Source of the DNA: Marchantia polymorpha subsp. ruderalis
Taxonomy: Eukaryota > Streptophyta > Marchantiopsida > Marchantiales > Marchantiaceae
NCBI GenBank assembly: GCA_037833965.1
Contig: AP031353.1
Location: forward strand, 7,566,501-7,630,500
DNA: 64,000 bases
Reading direction: 5' to 3'
Shown in pieces: positions 10,768 through 24,845 of the stretch (its first letter is position 1; each line of letters starts with the position of its first letter). The notes beneath the pieces were generated by a model. It was not told where the DNA came from and made no database searches. It worked only from the letters and a program-made list of their open reading frames with translations. The translations under genes and the position numbers were made by a program.

Positions 10768-13023
10768 ATGGCGCCAACGATCAAATTGCATGCTCCACGA
10801 GTGCCTGAGGTTGGACTACGAGCTTATCGCCGCGATTTGATTTTCGTGAAGATGGATTTCCTATTGTGGGGTTGAAATTGGACGAGCGACGCGATCATTC
10901 AAGAGTGGGACAACAATGGGTTGCCGAAGCCACCGGGCTATCGAAGCCATCTTGAAACTTGGCAAATCTGGGACTTGAAGAAAGTCTTGGGCCGGTGCGC
11001 GGAGGACGACGGCGATCTTACATTCGATAGTGAGAGTGTGCGAGTACCGAAAGACAAGGAACGAGCTTATGTCGACCTGTTCAAGCATCCCCGCACTGGG
11101 AAGAATGGTTATCGCACAGTGTGGTATCGTGATCGAATGAGGCAGAACATCGCGATGGCTTTGATGCAGATCCTTCGCTTGTCTCAACCAATCTATATGA
11201 TGATTTGGCAGGTGGTCGAGAGAGCCCTGCGAGGAGATTGTATTCATTGATACGAATCTTCTGGACAGCCACCCGGCAACACATCGGGCTGATTTAGGGA
11301 GGGTCCGCCTGTTATTTGTCCCTCATCTTGATTAACTTCTACAGGGGTATGGGACTATTGAACCCCGCAAAGATTGAAGCCTTTCCCACACGAGAAGTAC
11401 CACGGGAAGGAGAAGAAGTGGTGATGGCTAACGAGGTCAATTCGTACTTTGAAGGTGAACTGCAAAACTCACCCTAGCAAAGGAGGAAGCGATCTCGAGG
11501 TCGGCAAGACTCACAGCCGAGGAAGAGACGAAGATTCGATGAGGCTGCCGTAGCAGAGGACCGGTTACGACACACGGCTCTCATTGAGATGTGATCACCA
11601 GACTTCCGGGCCCGATCGAAGATGAAGGCCAAGAGGTTGATTCTGGAAGAGTATAGCAGCACAGAGAGTAGGAGCGCTGCGTTGAGAGAACGTCCTGTGC
11701 ACGAAGTAGGGCCAGCGGAGAGGGCATCCAAAGAGAAGTAAAAATTGATGAGGAAGATTTTGCGCATTATAGAAGAACGGTCGACGCCTGTTGAACCATC
11801 GCGGGCTTCAAAGGAAGACAAGGGGAAGGTGGTCATGATTGAGGACGTCCCCTTGAGGCGGAATGAGGTTCCTGTGGAAAGTACCCGGACGAAGGTTCCT
11901 CGAGAACAAGCCGCTGAGGTATTAACGATGTCCCCAGATACTAAGGCGGATCCTGTGGCATTGGAGGAAGTTACAGCGAAGGCCGTAGAAGACGTGGCAG
12001 CAGCCGAGAGTGGTGCACAGAAGGTAGTCTCGTCTCGGACCTCCACGAACACAGTCATACTAGAGACGGGTGAGGAACCCTCAGCGGATGAAACACAGTC
12101 GCCAGTCTTGGGTGCCGCCGACTTGTTGAGTGTGCAGGTACTACCGTTGCTCCAGTACCTCGATCGAAAGCGGGAGAAGTATGCAGAGGGCCGCACCAAT
12201 GAATCATATGTGGAGATAGTGCGTAACCAGACACGGATGAAGGTGGCGGTGGCGGCTGAGGTCGCCGCGAAAGAACGTAGGAGTCAGCCGACGGAAGCGA
12301 AGTACCAAGCACTCCAGAAGAGGCTGACTAAGTAAGTCGAGAAGCGAAGAAAAGCGGAGCAAGTTAGTGAAGGTCTTCGCGAGGATGTGGAGAGAGCCAA
12401 GTGCGCAAGCGTGGACCTCCTGAAAAGGCTAGAGGCCTGTAGGACCGCGTACGACGCCGAGTCATTGAAGGTAGATGAGTTGTCAGTTGCCGCGAAGGAG
12501 AAGGAGCAGGAGTATCAGTCCAAGTTGGAGGTGAGGGCGAAGAAGCTGACCGAGTATGAAGCTGTGCGGATCTCGGACTTAGAGCTGATCGAGAAGTTAG
12601 AAGCGCAGTGTGGTGAACTGAGTACGCAACGGTCGCAAGCTGAGGAGCAGTTTTGCGAGATGGAAGCGAAATTGACGGAGGCGGGGGGAAGAATCGGCAG
12701 TTATCAAAGGAGACGCGTGATGCCTTAACTACGAGAGTGGAGCGATGTTTGCGCGGGTTGTGTTGTGGTAGATCAAATCCCACAATGGACTTTGGTTACG
12801 CGAGATTGAGCATCGTGCAGCTGAATTGATAGCTCAAAGCGGACGGAGCCATCGCCGGTTATCCAAGAAGCTCGAATCGTATCTTACCAGATCGCGGTAC
12901 ACGGTAGCGAATCTGGAGGTAGAATTAGTAAACGTTTTGAGAAGATTAGGTTTAGAGCGGAGGTTAGAGGGAGCGACAATTGCCGGCTCCGCAGGCATAG
13001 GTACTGTTCGCTGCTCGCACTAG
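10768..13023 (+). pseudogene. Cargo gene copy B: decayed paralogue of copy A
   Basis: Starts with an ATG at 10768 encoding MAPTIKLHAP, matching the MAPKK start and FLLW segment of copy A. The frame then breaks repeatedly. Recognisable pieces are 10921-11250 (ETWQIWDLKKVLGRCAEDDG, equivalent to EHWTTVLGPCAGSEG in copy A), 11745-12335 (VLPLLQYLDRKREKYA, equivalent to VVPLLKYLDGKRGKY), 12387-12728 (coiled coil) and 12826-13023 (LEVELVNVLRRLGLE, equivalent to VEVEIVNVLRRLGVE). Gene order and spacing match copy A, so the two are a tandem duplication that diverged long ago. Many stops and frameshifts make this a pseudogene. Function unknown. Confidence 0.65.
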
Positions 13024-13479
13024 AGCAAGCGACAGTTTTTGGTAGGTAGGAATAATGTAATCTAAGGTATTGGCCTTGGGGGTCTTTTCTCAATTTAGTT
13101 TCTAAGTTCGGACGTCTGTATTTCCTGCGCGTTTGTGAGTTGAGTGTGTTGGTCACCGTGTGAGAGGATTTAAGCAAATTCGTAATTGGTAGCTACCTGC
13201 AGGTCCTCTAAGTGTACTCCTTGGGAAATTTCCCCCCTGAATCTTAAGTTGAGGTCCTGATCGACCTTTGAGTGACCTCCGAGTCAAGCACCTACAGTAC
13301 TTTCTGAGAATAACAATAGCTTGAGAATTGGAACTCCTCAATAGATTGTTAAGAACGTGACAATTGATACTCATTGTGTTGTTTCTGTCCTCGTGGGATC
13401 GAAACTTTACCATTATGCTCCATTTTGGTATTTATCTGTCATTACATAGATAATTTTCTTTTGGTACAATCTTTTATTG

Positions 13480-14230
13480 TCATCTGACAGTACTTCTTGA
13501 TGTGGCTATTCTTGCCACATCTCCAACACATCAAGTTCTTCAAGTTCCTCTCCTTACGAGATGGAACCCGAAACTGAACTCTCTAGCGCTCAGGGGATCT
13601 GGATCTCTGCGGCTTGAACCCTGTACGCTACAAATCGTCCTGATCAAATGATGACGACTTATCCCTGATCACTGTAAATGCAGTACTTGATGTGAGTGGG
13701 CGAGAGAATGATAACATCTCCTGTTCCACTGCGTCCGCCAGTAGAGTACTTACAACCTTGTTGTAAGTTACAGCCTTGTTATCACGATAAAGTAGAATCT
13801 TTGATAATGTTTGGTAGGAGGGAGGCAATGAGCGGAGTAGATGCATAGCTTTCTTAATGTCAGAAAGCTACTCTCCCATACTTTGAAGATCTACCAACAA
13901 ATCTCCGTAGGCGTGAATGTGATTCTAAATTCTCAATACCGGCTTCATCCTGAAATTCAATAGCCTCATGTAGGTGTTCATCACATGGAAGAAATCCTTC
14001 TGATGAAACCGTCTCTGGAGGGCATCAAAAAGCTGTGTAACCTCAGGATACTCCTTAACTTGCTTCATAACCGAAGGATCTAGATAACCCATCACATTGT
14101 AGAGTGCTTGCTCTTGTGAATACTTCCAATCAATGTCGATAATGTGCATTGGTTTGTCTTTAAGCACATTTGCGAGACCCATAGATTTCAACTTGCCTTT
14201 CACCTGCTTTTTCCAAAGCAGGTAATCAGA
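13480..14230 (-). pseudogene. Copia-type gag remnant
   Basis: On the minus strand, 14203-13925 encodes a UBN2/DUF4219-like copia Gag segment (PSVMKQVKEYPEVTQLFDAL, then RRFHQKDFF). The block 13846-13628 continues the family pattern (MHLLRSLPPSYQTL, then LLADAVEQE). At about 13490-13545 there is a CCHC zinc knuckle, CWRCGKNSHIKKYC. Stops and frame changes separate these parts. It is the only retroviral-type coding sequence in the element and fixes the element as Ty1/copia-related. No protease, integrase or reverse transcriptase follows; cargo unit B begins immediately after the knuckle. Confidence 0.75.
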
Positions 14231-14534
14231 TCAACCATCAAGAGGATGTCATGTTAGTTCGACGAAAACTAGAGACATCGTTTGCTGCTGCTTCAATTTC
14301 GTCTTTTAGATGCAATTTCAGCTACTGAAAATGATCAAGATGCACTAGTCGCCTCAAGAGCTTTTGAACGATACCCAATTTGCCTATATGCCGGCAAAGA
14401 GTAGCTAGAACTAAATATGCACAAACGGAATATTCTCCAAATATGATGGAATCTTTTGAGGATTGGAATCTTGAGGGCAACAAACTGGTATGGTTGGCAC
14501 TGCCCGCCTGTGGGCAAATTCTTGTTGCAACCAC

Positions 14535-14765
14535 TATCGCCCGCGACTATATCTGTCACCCGCGACTCTTGTCGCCCGTGACCACCGTCACCCGTGACTA
14601 CCGTCGCCTGCGACTGGAACTCTGTCATCCGCGACTAGCATCGCTTCTGACCACGTCACCCGCGACTGAAATATCCGTCACCCGAGACTACGTTGCCCGC
14701 GACTGGAATTTCGTCACCCACGACTGACGTCGTTCATGGCCACCGTCGCCCGCAACCTGTACCGT
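14535..14765. repeat. Leader minisatellite 1 (GTCACCCGCGACT-like)
   Basis: About a dozen degenerate copies of a GTCACCCGCGACT motif spaced by roughly 15-25 bases, within the untranslated leader between LTR and gag. GC-rich, unlike the flanking array. Confidence 0.75.
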
Positions 14766-15179
14766 CACCGTGAGTATCGTCAACGTCTGTGTCTGGACGC
14801 ACTAACCACGTTCACAGAAACCACGATCTTGTGAGCCTTGACCACGTCTGACGTCTACCACGTCAACCCGACCTCGTTCACTCAACTGAGGTACACTCTG
14901 ACCACGTTTGAATGTGACTGTGATCAAAAAAGGAGATTTGGTCGACGCTCCTGTGACTTGCGTGTCGGTTATAGGAAAAAACTGGGCGAAATTGAAAGGA
15001 GGGATGAAGTCGCCGCTGCCTTTGTAGGGGCACTGTCGCAAGTGCAATTGTCGCTCCTGAGCAACGTTCGGTGGTGACCCCGGACCGCTGCGACTTGTAG
15101 GAGGGCAGGTGGAACTGTCGTCGGGGTCGCCGCTTTGGGGTAGGAAGGGTCAGCTCCCGCTTGAGGGGGAGGGGGGGAG

Positions 15180-15600
15180 GAAGAGCCTTAGGCCTCGCTC
15201 GGAAAATATACGCTCCGCTCCCCAAAAATAAAATTGGCTCCCAGCAAATATTCTTCACCGCTCGGAAGATATTCGCTCGTCGCTCGGCCTCCGTTGCCGG
15301 AGGGGGGACTGCACTTAAAAAAGTTACTCGCTCGCCGCTCGGCCTCCGCTCTGGAGATGGGGGAGGGGGGGGGGGGGCTGCACTTCAGAAATTTACTAAC
15401 TCGTCTCTCGGCCTCCGCTGCAGGGGGCTGCACTTCAAAAAGTTACTCAATTGCCTGCAAAAATACTAGCAAAATTTTGCTCGCTGCTCGGAAAATATTC
15501 GCTCGCCGCTCAGCCTCCGCTGCCCGGGGGCTGTATTGCAGAAAAAACTATTCGCTCACCGCTCGGCCTCCTCTGCGGAGGTAACCATTCAGAAAAACTT
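15180..15600. repeat. Leader minisatellite 2 (CTCGGCCTCCGCTGC-like)
   Basis: About five degenerate units of 50-110 bases share GCTCGGCCTCCGCTG, then a G run, GCTGCACTTCA and AAAAAGTTACT. One unit contains an uninterrupted 11-base G run near 15366. It lies in the element leader. Confidence 0.75.
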
Positions 15601-16301
15601 TGAGGTATTGCTAAGTTACTCAATCATCTCAAAGCTTTAATAACTTGGCCGCCCGACGACACAAGAAACTGATTAGGATGATCGTTCAGCTTCAACGCAG
15701 ATGTTGAATCTGACGAGAAAATTGTTAGAAATCCTAAAAGCCCAGAAATCCCAAAACCGATTTAGCAAAATGAGGCCCTCAACTTCAATTACCAGGACTC
15801 ATTGTCAGTTCCAAAAACATCGTAAAAATTATTTTAAAAAATGTCACTTGTCAGAAACTCTTGTGAAAATCGTCCATTAAATCATCGTTCAGAAAACCAT
15901 CTACAATCTATCACAGTAAAAAAAAACTGAAATATTTGTTACGGTAAAACTCAAGAATTTCACAACAAAACTGCCAGACACCACAACCAGGGTAGTCTCC
16001 CAAACATACAAGCCATAAGACATTAACTTTTCAAACTCGAAGAAACTTCAAAACCGGCACAGAATCTTAGGAATGTTAGAAACTCAAAAGCATCTCAAGG
16101 TCACTCTACGATCATTGACATAACCTACAGTTCCGTCAGAAAAGACCGTCACTAAATATCATCTCATAAAACCATCAGTAAAGTATAACCTATCACTAAG
16201 GAAATTGTCATCAAAACTGTCCGTGAGAAAACCGTCAGCTGAAACTGTTACTAAGAAAACCTTTAGCGCACAAACTCACTACAGATCGGAACCTAAAACT
16301 T
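15601..16301. other. A-rich leader segment
   Basis: Low-complexity, with recurring AAAACCGTCA/AAACTGTC-like phrases between 15850 and 16270. No ORF. Part of the transcribed 5' leader of the element by position. Confidence 0.5.
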
Positions 16302-16313
16302 GCTCTGACACCA
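16302..16313 (-). other. Primer-binding site, initiator tRNA-Met
   Basis: On the minus strand the 12 bases read TGGTGTCAGAGC, one mismatch from TGGTATCAGAGC, the usual complement of the plant initiator tRNA-Met 3' end, two bases inside the LTR. Confidence 0.8.
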
Positions 16314-16315
16314 TT

Positions 16316-16553
16316 TGTGAAAGTAAAACCAAGAATCATTGAAGCCAAGTACGAAGACACTAATATAACGTGATTCATCCTCGAGGGCTATGTCCACGGC
16401 TAGAACACTGAGTGGGTTGACTGAGAATTGAATACACGAAATAGAAGACTTGAGTAAAAGCCTTGGGGTATACTTATACCCAAAGCCAGCGACACATCTA
16501 GCTATTTATAGCTATAGACTGAGATTATTCCTTAACCGGAGTTAACGTCAACG
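16316..16553 (-). repeat. 5' LTR of the element
   Basis: Homologous to 6465-6712. Its outer end reads CG where the intact terminus would be TG, and several other C/T and G/A differences fit methylation-driven decay. CTCCA target duplication follows at 16554-16558. Confidence 0.85.
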
Positions 16554-16558
16554 CTCCA

Positions 16559-17640
16559 TTTGTTATATTATCTTTATAATTATTACTGTTGATATTATAA
16601 TTTAATTTTTTTAAAATATTTTGTAAGTTAGTTCCAATCTTCTCAAAATATTATGTAATTAATTTTTTGGTTACTTTATTTGCTATATAATATTTACAAT
16701 TATTACTGTTGATATTATAATTTTATTTTTTAAAAAAATTTTGTAAATTAGTTCCAATCTTCTCAAAATATTATGTAAATTAATTTTTTTGGTTACTCCA
16801 TTTGCTATATTATATTTACAATTATTACTGTTGATGTCATAATTCTATTTTTTTTTAATATTTTGTAAAGTAGTTCCAATACTATTACAATATTATGTAA
16901 ATTAAATTTTTGGTTATTTCATTTGCTATATTATATTTTTGTCTGTATTATACTTTTATTTTATTAAAAAAATTCTATAAATCAATTCATATATTCCTAA
17001 AATATTATGTGAGTTAATTTTTTGGTCATTTCCTTTACTATATTATATTTATGTCTGTATTATATTTTTATTTTATTAAAATATTCTATAAATAAATTCA
17101 TATATTCTTAAAATATTATGTGAGTTAATTTTTTGGTTATTTCATTTACTATATTATATCTATGTCTATATTATAATTTTATTTTATTAAATATTCTTTA
17201 AATTAACTCCAATTTTCTTAAAATATTATGTGAGTTAATTGTCTGGTTATTCTATTTGTTATATCAAATTTATTATTATTATGTTATTTTAATTTTGTTT
17301 TATTAAAATACTCTCTAATTGGTTTTTTGTTTTGCTATTTTGTATCGTTCATGACGATTGTTACTGATGTATATTTTTCATTTTCTTCAAATATTTTGTA
17401 ATTTAGTTGTTTGTTTACTTCAATTAATATTTTCAACTAACATCCATGATATTATTATTTAGGATATTTTAAAAAATAATTTTTTGACTATTTCATTTGT
17501 TACTATGGTTGATATTATTATTATATCATCTTAGAATACTTTATAAATTAATTATTTGATTTTTTCATCTATATTTTTCACAATTATTATCATTGATGTT
17601 AATATTTTTTTTATTATAATACTTTTGAGATTGATTATTT
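16559..17640. repeat. AT-rich ~120-bp tandem array, right part
   Basis: Continues the unit seen at 5530-6459, with landmarks at about 16556, 16668, 16790, 16909, 17021, 17130 and 17239, then decays into irregular AT-rich sequence. Confidence 0.8.
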
Positions 17641-19269
17641 TATTTTCTAATTTTAATTTATTATGACTTTTAACGTTAAAATTATTATTAATTTATAATA
17701 TTGAGAGAGTACAGATGTAATGCACATTAGTGTAGGTGAGTTATAATTAATTCAAATTGAAGGATAATTAATTTTACTTTTAAAATGTTTATTAATTAAA
17801 TTATTGTTTCTTTCAATTTTAATTTTTTATAGTTCACGATTATAACCTTTACATTATTATCTCATTTGAATCAACTCTCGATGACGGCATCCTTAAAGAA
17901 CTAAAATACTATACTCAGTAAGCTTTTGGGGAATTGTGCTGGCTCTCGAAAGGAAAAACTGTTGAAAGTAAGCTTTTGCACAATCATGATTGGGAATGGA
18001 AGTCCAAAATTATATTTAAATTTTCGTTACTAGATAGTAATAGATAGACTAACTAGTTTCAATCTAGTGGTTTTCGAATTGGTTACTATTAGACAAATTT
18101 CCTAGTTGTCAAATTCGATATTATTAATGGTAGTATGTCACTCGCACGACGCGACCCTATTGGGAAATTAAACTCTGAACTTGAGCATTTGACTCCATGA
18201 CATTTGATTACATGATAGTGTTGAGTTGCAAGGTTACAGACCCTCCGCTTTTCTCTGTACACATCGTCCCAGTACACACGAGAGGTGACCGGTCATAGGT
18301 GCGAGCATTGAGTCGGGGGAACTTCATTTGAGTACGCCCACCCACTTCGCACCGTAGCCGACTCTCTGCAAGTCTGTTTGCGGAGTCCAGTGAGGCTTAG
18401 ATATGCATTGGGTCTGCATTTACGCTTCTTATAAATCCGGGCTAGCCCATAGAAGATCAGAAGACTCGATGTGCGCGAGATACATTTCGTTTTATCAGGG
18501 GCGTAGGGCTCAGACTCAACAGATTCAAGGGAGTTACTGCTCTGAACTTATACTAAAACCAGGTCACTCGCAAAAGTTTGACTTCTTTCACAATCTGTGT
18601 GGAAAGATAACAAGATTAGATACACCGGAACAATCACGATGACGTATCTCTGTTATCTGGATATTTACCTGGATTGCATTCCTCTTTTTTTTTGCATTGA
18701 GCCTACGCAATGACGTTACACCATGAGCGGACAACTTCAACAGTTGACCCTGACTCCAATAATATGAAACCCTGTACGTCTCAAAAGACCTGCAAATGTC
18801 GACAATGATGACCCTTCTCTAGTATGGAAACTTCGTCTAGAAACGCAAATAAAAAATCCAGAAAATTCATATCTGTCATTAACAAGACTCAATATTTTCG
18901 ATAACGCTGGACTGACAAAGGTTAAACGACTTTTCCCATTACGCCTAAAAAGAATAACTCTAAATCCATATGATAGCAGGAGTATTCTACCAATAAAAGA
19001 GATCCCAACGTGGGAACGCTTCTCAGTTCACTCTTTTTAACTGCGACCGCTGAAGTCCTAACTTAATCATAAGGTCTAGATTTCCATTGATAGTTTCAAA
19101 GTTTTAGAAAGATTGACTACCATTCACTTACAGACTGTCCTGGGCAATAACGTCATGCACTTCGATTAAAGACGATTCTTGATCGCTCCGCAAAAACATT
19201 TTCTCACGCTCTACAGAAAGAGCACGCTGCTGTGTCAAAAAAATGTTCTGAGTAAGTTAAATTATGCAT
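17641..19269. other. Non-coding spacer
   Basis: No supported gene. The right end, up to 19269, includes the 3' untranslated region of the ribosomal protein gene that ends at 19270. Confidence 0.5.
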
Positions 19270-21132
<1,863 letters not shown>

Positions 21133-22846
21133 GATTGCCAAAGTGCCACTTGGCGAGGAAGGACCCAGCAAGAGAAGGGCGCAGCAGAGAGTGCGATCGG
21201 AAAAGAACAGCGGCCTCGGCACGGGAAATAAAAAGACGAGGAGATGAAGAACCTCGTCGGTGATGGATTTGTTGACGGCCGCCTGCTCCTTCGGCTAAAA
21301 GAGAAGTATCAATTTGCGCGATTCCTCGTTCAAAATTCGGGTCCGCTACTTTCGTCAGCCCTGATCTTTGGACCCTATTTATACCTGCAGGCACTGCAAG
21401 AAGCATATTGACTCCGCTCTTCAGTTTACATAATTCAATTCTGAAATGAGATTTAGATTTCATTTTTTATTTCAGAACTTTACGCCTACAATTCTATGGA
21501 TTTTTCTAATTTTTAAAGCAGGATTAAAAATAATAATTCACAGAAGTGGTAGAATATATAGTTGCTATCCGAAGGTCTCGTCTATTTAGAGAAATAAAAG
21601 ATAATTAGAAAGATTGTTCATAGAAAATGAACAAACTATTTCAATGAAACTCGTAAGTGAACATCGAATGCGGTGCAAATCTGCAACAATCGAAAGGAGA
21701 AAAAGACAACGAGCGGCGAATGGATAATAAGTAATGTAACCAGGCACGGAAAAAGGTGAGCAATGAAAGATCGTCCTAATGATCAACTGAAATCGTATGC
21801 TAATATAAACTCACTAAAAAGAGCGTGCAGAGACGCTTCCAGCAAAATTTAACAACTCTTCAATGCCTAAAATTCGCTTATAGAGAGCAAGTGTCCCTAG
21901 TTTCAGAAGGAGTTTGGCATGTTAGATTTCTGTGTGGAAGAAACCCTAGAAAAATACTTTCGTTGACAATAATTAAGGGTGATGAATCTGAAAGATCAAG
22001 CGAAGAAAACACCCCTCGACTTATCGTGTAAAAGATTGTACATTAGATCATTCATCTATTTGTAAGATTCGTTGTGATATTTTTTGCAGTTTCTAAAGTG
22101 TGTCGTGTTAGATATTTGTAACTTCTGAGGAGGTGGAGTTGTTCGACCTCTGTAGTTACATGTTATTTCCTCCTTGATCAGAGGTACTGAAGTAACACAT
22201 AAACTGTATGTATCGATAATATGGTGCTGGACATTGATTGGCCGTTAATCAACAACTAATATATTGTCCAGAAAAAAAAACTTAAAAAGAAGACAAAAAT
22301 TACATCTTGGCGCCAAGCAAGGTTGGAATTTGGTACATGGTCATTTATGTTCATGGAACACTGCGGATTGGCAGCACCATTTAAGTACCTAGGGATCAAT
22401 GGTAGTTTTCATGAATGGTTTTTCGAGTTGAGACTCGAAAGAGTAAAATTTTTACATTTTGGCGAAAAATAGATCTGATACGTTTGTATTCTTATATATG
22501 AAAATCTTTACGCCATGATCTTTGAAAATATATCGATACATGATGTTGTGGTACAACGTCTTTTGTGCAAAGTAAGAATAAATGGTTGCATCCAAAAATT
22601 AACAACATCCTGAAAATGCACTGCCATATGAAGTAATTCCTTCAAAACCTTTAGCAACAACCCTCTCGTTTGTCTGGCCACCCTTAAAGGGATCATTAAA
22701 CATCTACCTCAAAACACCTTAACAAGATAGAATACGTACATGGTATCGCGCATTGTCACAAAAATCATAAATAAGAAAACTGAAATGACCGAAAAGAACT
22801 CAACATCTGCCTAACCACGCGTGAAATGAAAAATAGAAAGTGACAT
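21133..22846. other. RPL35 5' leader, then non-coding spacer
   Basis: About 21133-21300 should be the 5' untranslated exon and promoter-proximal region of RPL35. Beyond it no frame resembles a protein family. Confidence 0.5.
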
Positions 22847-23271
22847 GTGGACTGCAGTTCGATGGGGCTCCAGCAAGTGTATTGTAGTACACGAATAAAG
22901 AAAAGAAAATGAAAAAAAAGGAGGAAACTGGCAACCAGGTTACTCTTGTGGACGCAGTAGAAGGGACGAAGTCGATTGGGGCATGGACTGCAGTTTCGGG
23001 GCTCCCGCAAGTGTAGTACTGTAGTACACGAATTAAAAATAGAAAATTAAAAAAAGGAGGAGGAAACCGGAAACCAGGTTACTCTTGTGGACGCAGTAGA
23101 GTAGAAGGGACGAAGTCGATAGGGGCGTGGACTGCAGTTTGACGGGGCTCCCGCAAGTGTAGTACTGTAGTACACGAAATAAAATAGAAAATGAAAAAAA
23201 GGAGGAGAAAACTGGAAACCAGGTTACTCATATGGACGCAGTAGAGTAGAAGGGACGAAGTCGAAGGGGGC
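22847..23271. repeat. Three tandem ~144-bp repeats upstream of V-ATPase G
   Basis: Copies start at about 22847, 22983 and 23127 (136, 144 and 145 bp); the first bases of a fourth follow at 23272. Each has GTGGACTGCAG, a GTAGTACTGTAGTACACGAA block, an A-rich stretch, CCAGGTTACTCTTGTGGACG and GGGACGAAGTCGAT. They end about 400 bp before the start codon, so they lie in the likely promoter region. Confidence 0.9.
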
Positions 23272-23667
23272 GTGGACTGCGTCACGGCCATCCATGTAGG
23301 GCGCGTGGGGAGCTGGGAAAGGAAAGCGCAGAGACGACGATGAGTCGCTGGCACTGTCACAGGGTCACGCGTGAGGGAGCCGAGGGAGCCAAGGGCTGAG
23401 GCTTCGGAAGAAGGGAAGAGTTGTCTGAGCACAGTATCGAGGCAAATAGCAGCACGGTCAAGCTCGCCAGCCTCGGAGCAGCTCGGGCTCTCTCTGCCTT
23501 CTTAGACCTCTCCATCCCTGCCATTGAGCAATTGCACTAATCTGCATGCTCTGTTCTCTCTCCTTCCACCTCCGACTTCCGTCTGCTTCCTCTCTCCGCC
23601 CTCTCCATCTATCAGCGCTGTGCTGATCGATCGGAAGTAGTGAGCATTTCACATCTCGTCTGGAATC

Positions 23668-24845
23668 ATGGATGACAAGGGAGGAATCCAGATGCTCTTG
23701 GCAGCGGAGCAGGATGCTCAGCGCATCGTGGCCAACGCCCGTTCTGGTATGTTGCGTGGCCTGGAGTTTTGCGATCTGGCTCGAAAGCTGGACCTCGTTT
23801 TTTGCGCCCAAATAGTTCTCGATTTGGTGGATCGCTGGAATTTTGACTTGTTGCGAGGTGTTCGATGAATTACTAGCATAGAGTATGAGTGTTTAGGGGT
23901 TTAGGCTTGTTATGTCTTCGGGAGTGCTAGTCTTCGGTGATGTGCAATGTGTAGATCCGTCAGTTTGGCCTGTGGTCAAGCGATCTGAGCTGCTCCTGCG
24001 CTCGTAGATAGAGCTGGTCTTCGAAAGCTGAAGCTGAGGAATCATCATAATGACTTGTTCTGTTCTTCATGTGAAGCTTGGACTTCTCTAATCAGACTGT
24101 TGATGTTTTCCGTTTTTTTTAGGCAAGACGCAAAGGTTGCGACAGGCTAAGGAAGAAGCTGAGCGGGAGATTGCAGCGTTCAGGGCCCAGAGGGACGCTG
24201 AATTCAAGAAGAAGCAGGAGCTGGTAACGTGATAAATACACTTGTGGGTTTTTGTTGACGTTGTTGCGTACCCTTCCTTATATGAAAACACTCCAGCTCA
24301 TCTACTTTCACACTGAAGTGATACATTGAGCTTTTGCTGTCGGAATTTGGATCTACCGACGCTTACTTTCTCCTCTTCCTTTTTTCTAGATTCAGCTAGG
24401 CGGCAAGGCTTTACTTAAATTTTGGACAATATGTCTTGTGCCTCGTTATGTTCCAGTCAAGTGGGAGTGTTGACTCTAATGTGAAGCGATTGGAGGAAGA
24501 AACCGATGCAAAGATTGAGCGACTCAAAGAAGAAGCATCTTCCAAGTCAAGCGATGTAGGGTGTCTCATGTTTTTTGTTCCCTGTCCGTTCACTGTTGTC
24601 TACATTTTTATGAATGTTGGGAGGACTTTACTTGCAAACATGAAGTTTTTAATAAGAATTGGCTACTCGTCATTCAACTTAGCGTCAAACTCTGAATCAG
24701 GTATTAGTAGAAAGATCTCTTATGCTTGAAAGCACGAGCATGTGTGGAGAAAAGCTGATTGGAACTAAGCACTTTCGGGTCTTACGTGTTTATCTTGCAG
24801 GTCACGTCCTTTTTGTTGAAATTTGTCACCACTGTCAAGGTTTGA
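23668..24845 (+). CDS. VHA-G: V-type proton ATPase subunit G
   Basis: Peripheral-stalk subunit of the vacuolar H+-ATPase, which with subunit E links the V1 head to membrane subunit a on tonoplast and endomembranes. Four exons: 23668-23746, 24123-24223, 24457-24555 and 24801-24845, all with GT-AG introns, giving 107 residues (family about 110). The N terminus has GIQMLLAAEQDAQRIV, the signature of the family. KTQRLRQAKEEAEREIAAFR and VKRLEEETDAKIERLKEEA form the long stalk helix, and the last exon encodes VTSFLLKFVTTVKV. The start ATG is the first in frame before the signature. A triplicated repeat lies in the upstream region. No defects seen. Confidence 0.95.

Larger units (their letters stand above)
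6465..16553 (-). mobile_element. Non-autonomous copia-type LTR retrotransposon with antisense cargo
   Basis: A 10,089-bp element bounded by two related ~240-bp direct repeats and a 5-bp target duplication, inserted in the AT-rich array. A primer-binding site matching initiator-Met tRNA lies next to the right LTR and a purine tract (minus strand) next to the left LTR, so the element reads on the minus strand. In that direction come a repeat-rich leader (about 16300-14540), a decayed copia gag with a zinc knuckle (14230-13480), and then, in place of protease, integrase, reverse transcriptase and RNase H, two tandem units carrying coiled-coil genes on the plus strand. I see no pol motif. The LTRs differ at roughly 15% of positions by eye, many of them transitions, so insertion is old. 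It must have depended on a full-length relative for movement. Confidence 0.85.

Noticed and set aside
5530-17640. Centromeric or CRISPR-like array
   Set aside because: The AT-rich repeat is a direct tandem satellite without unique spacers, and the organism is a plant. Whether it is centromeric cannot be judged from one window.
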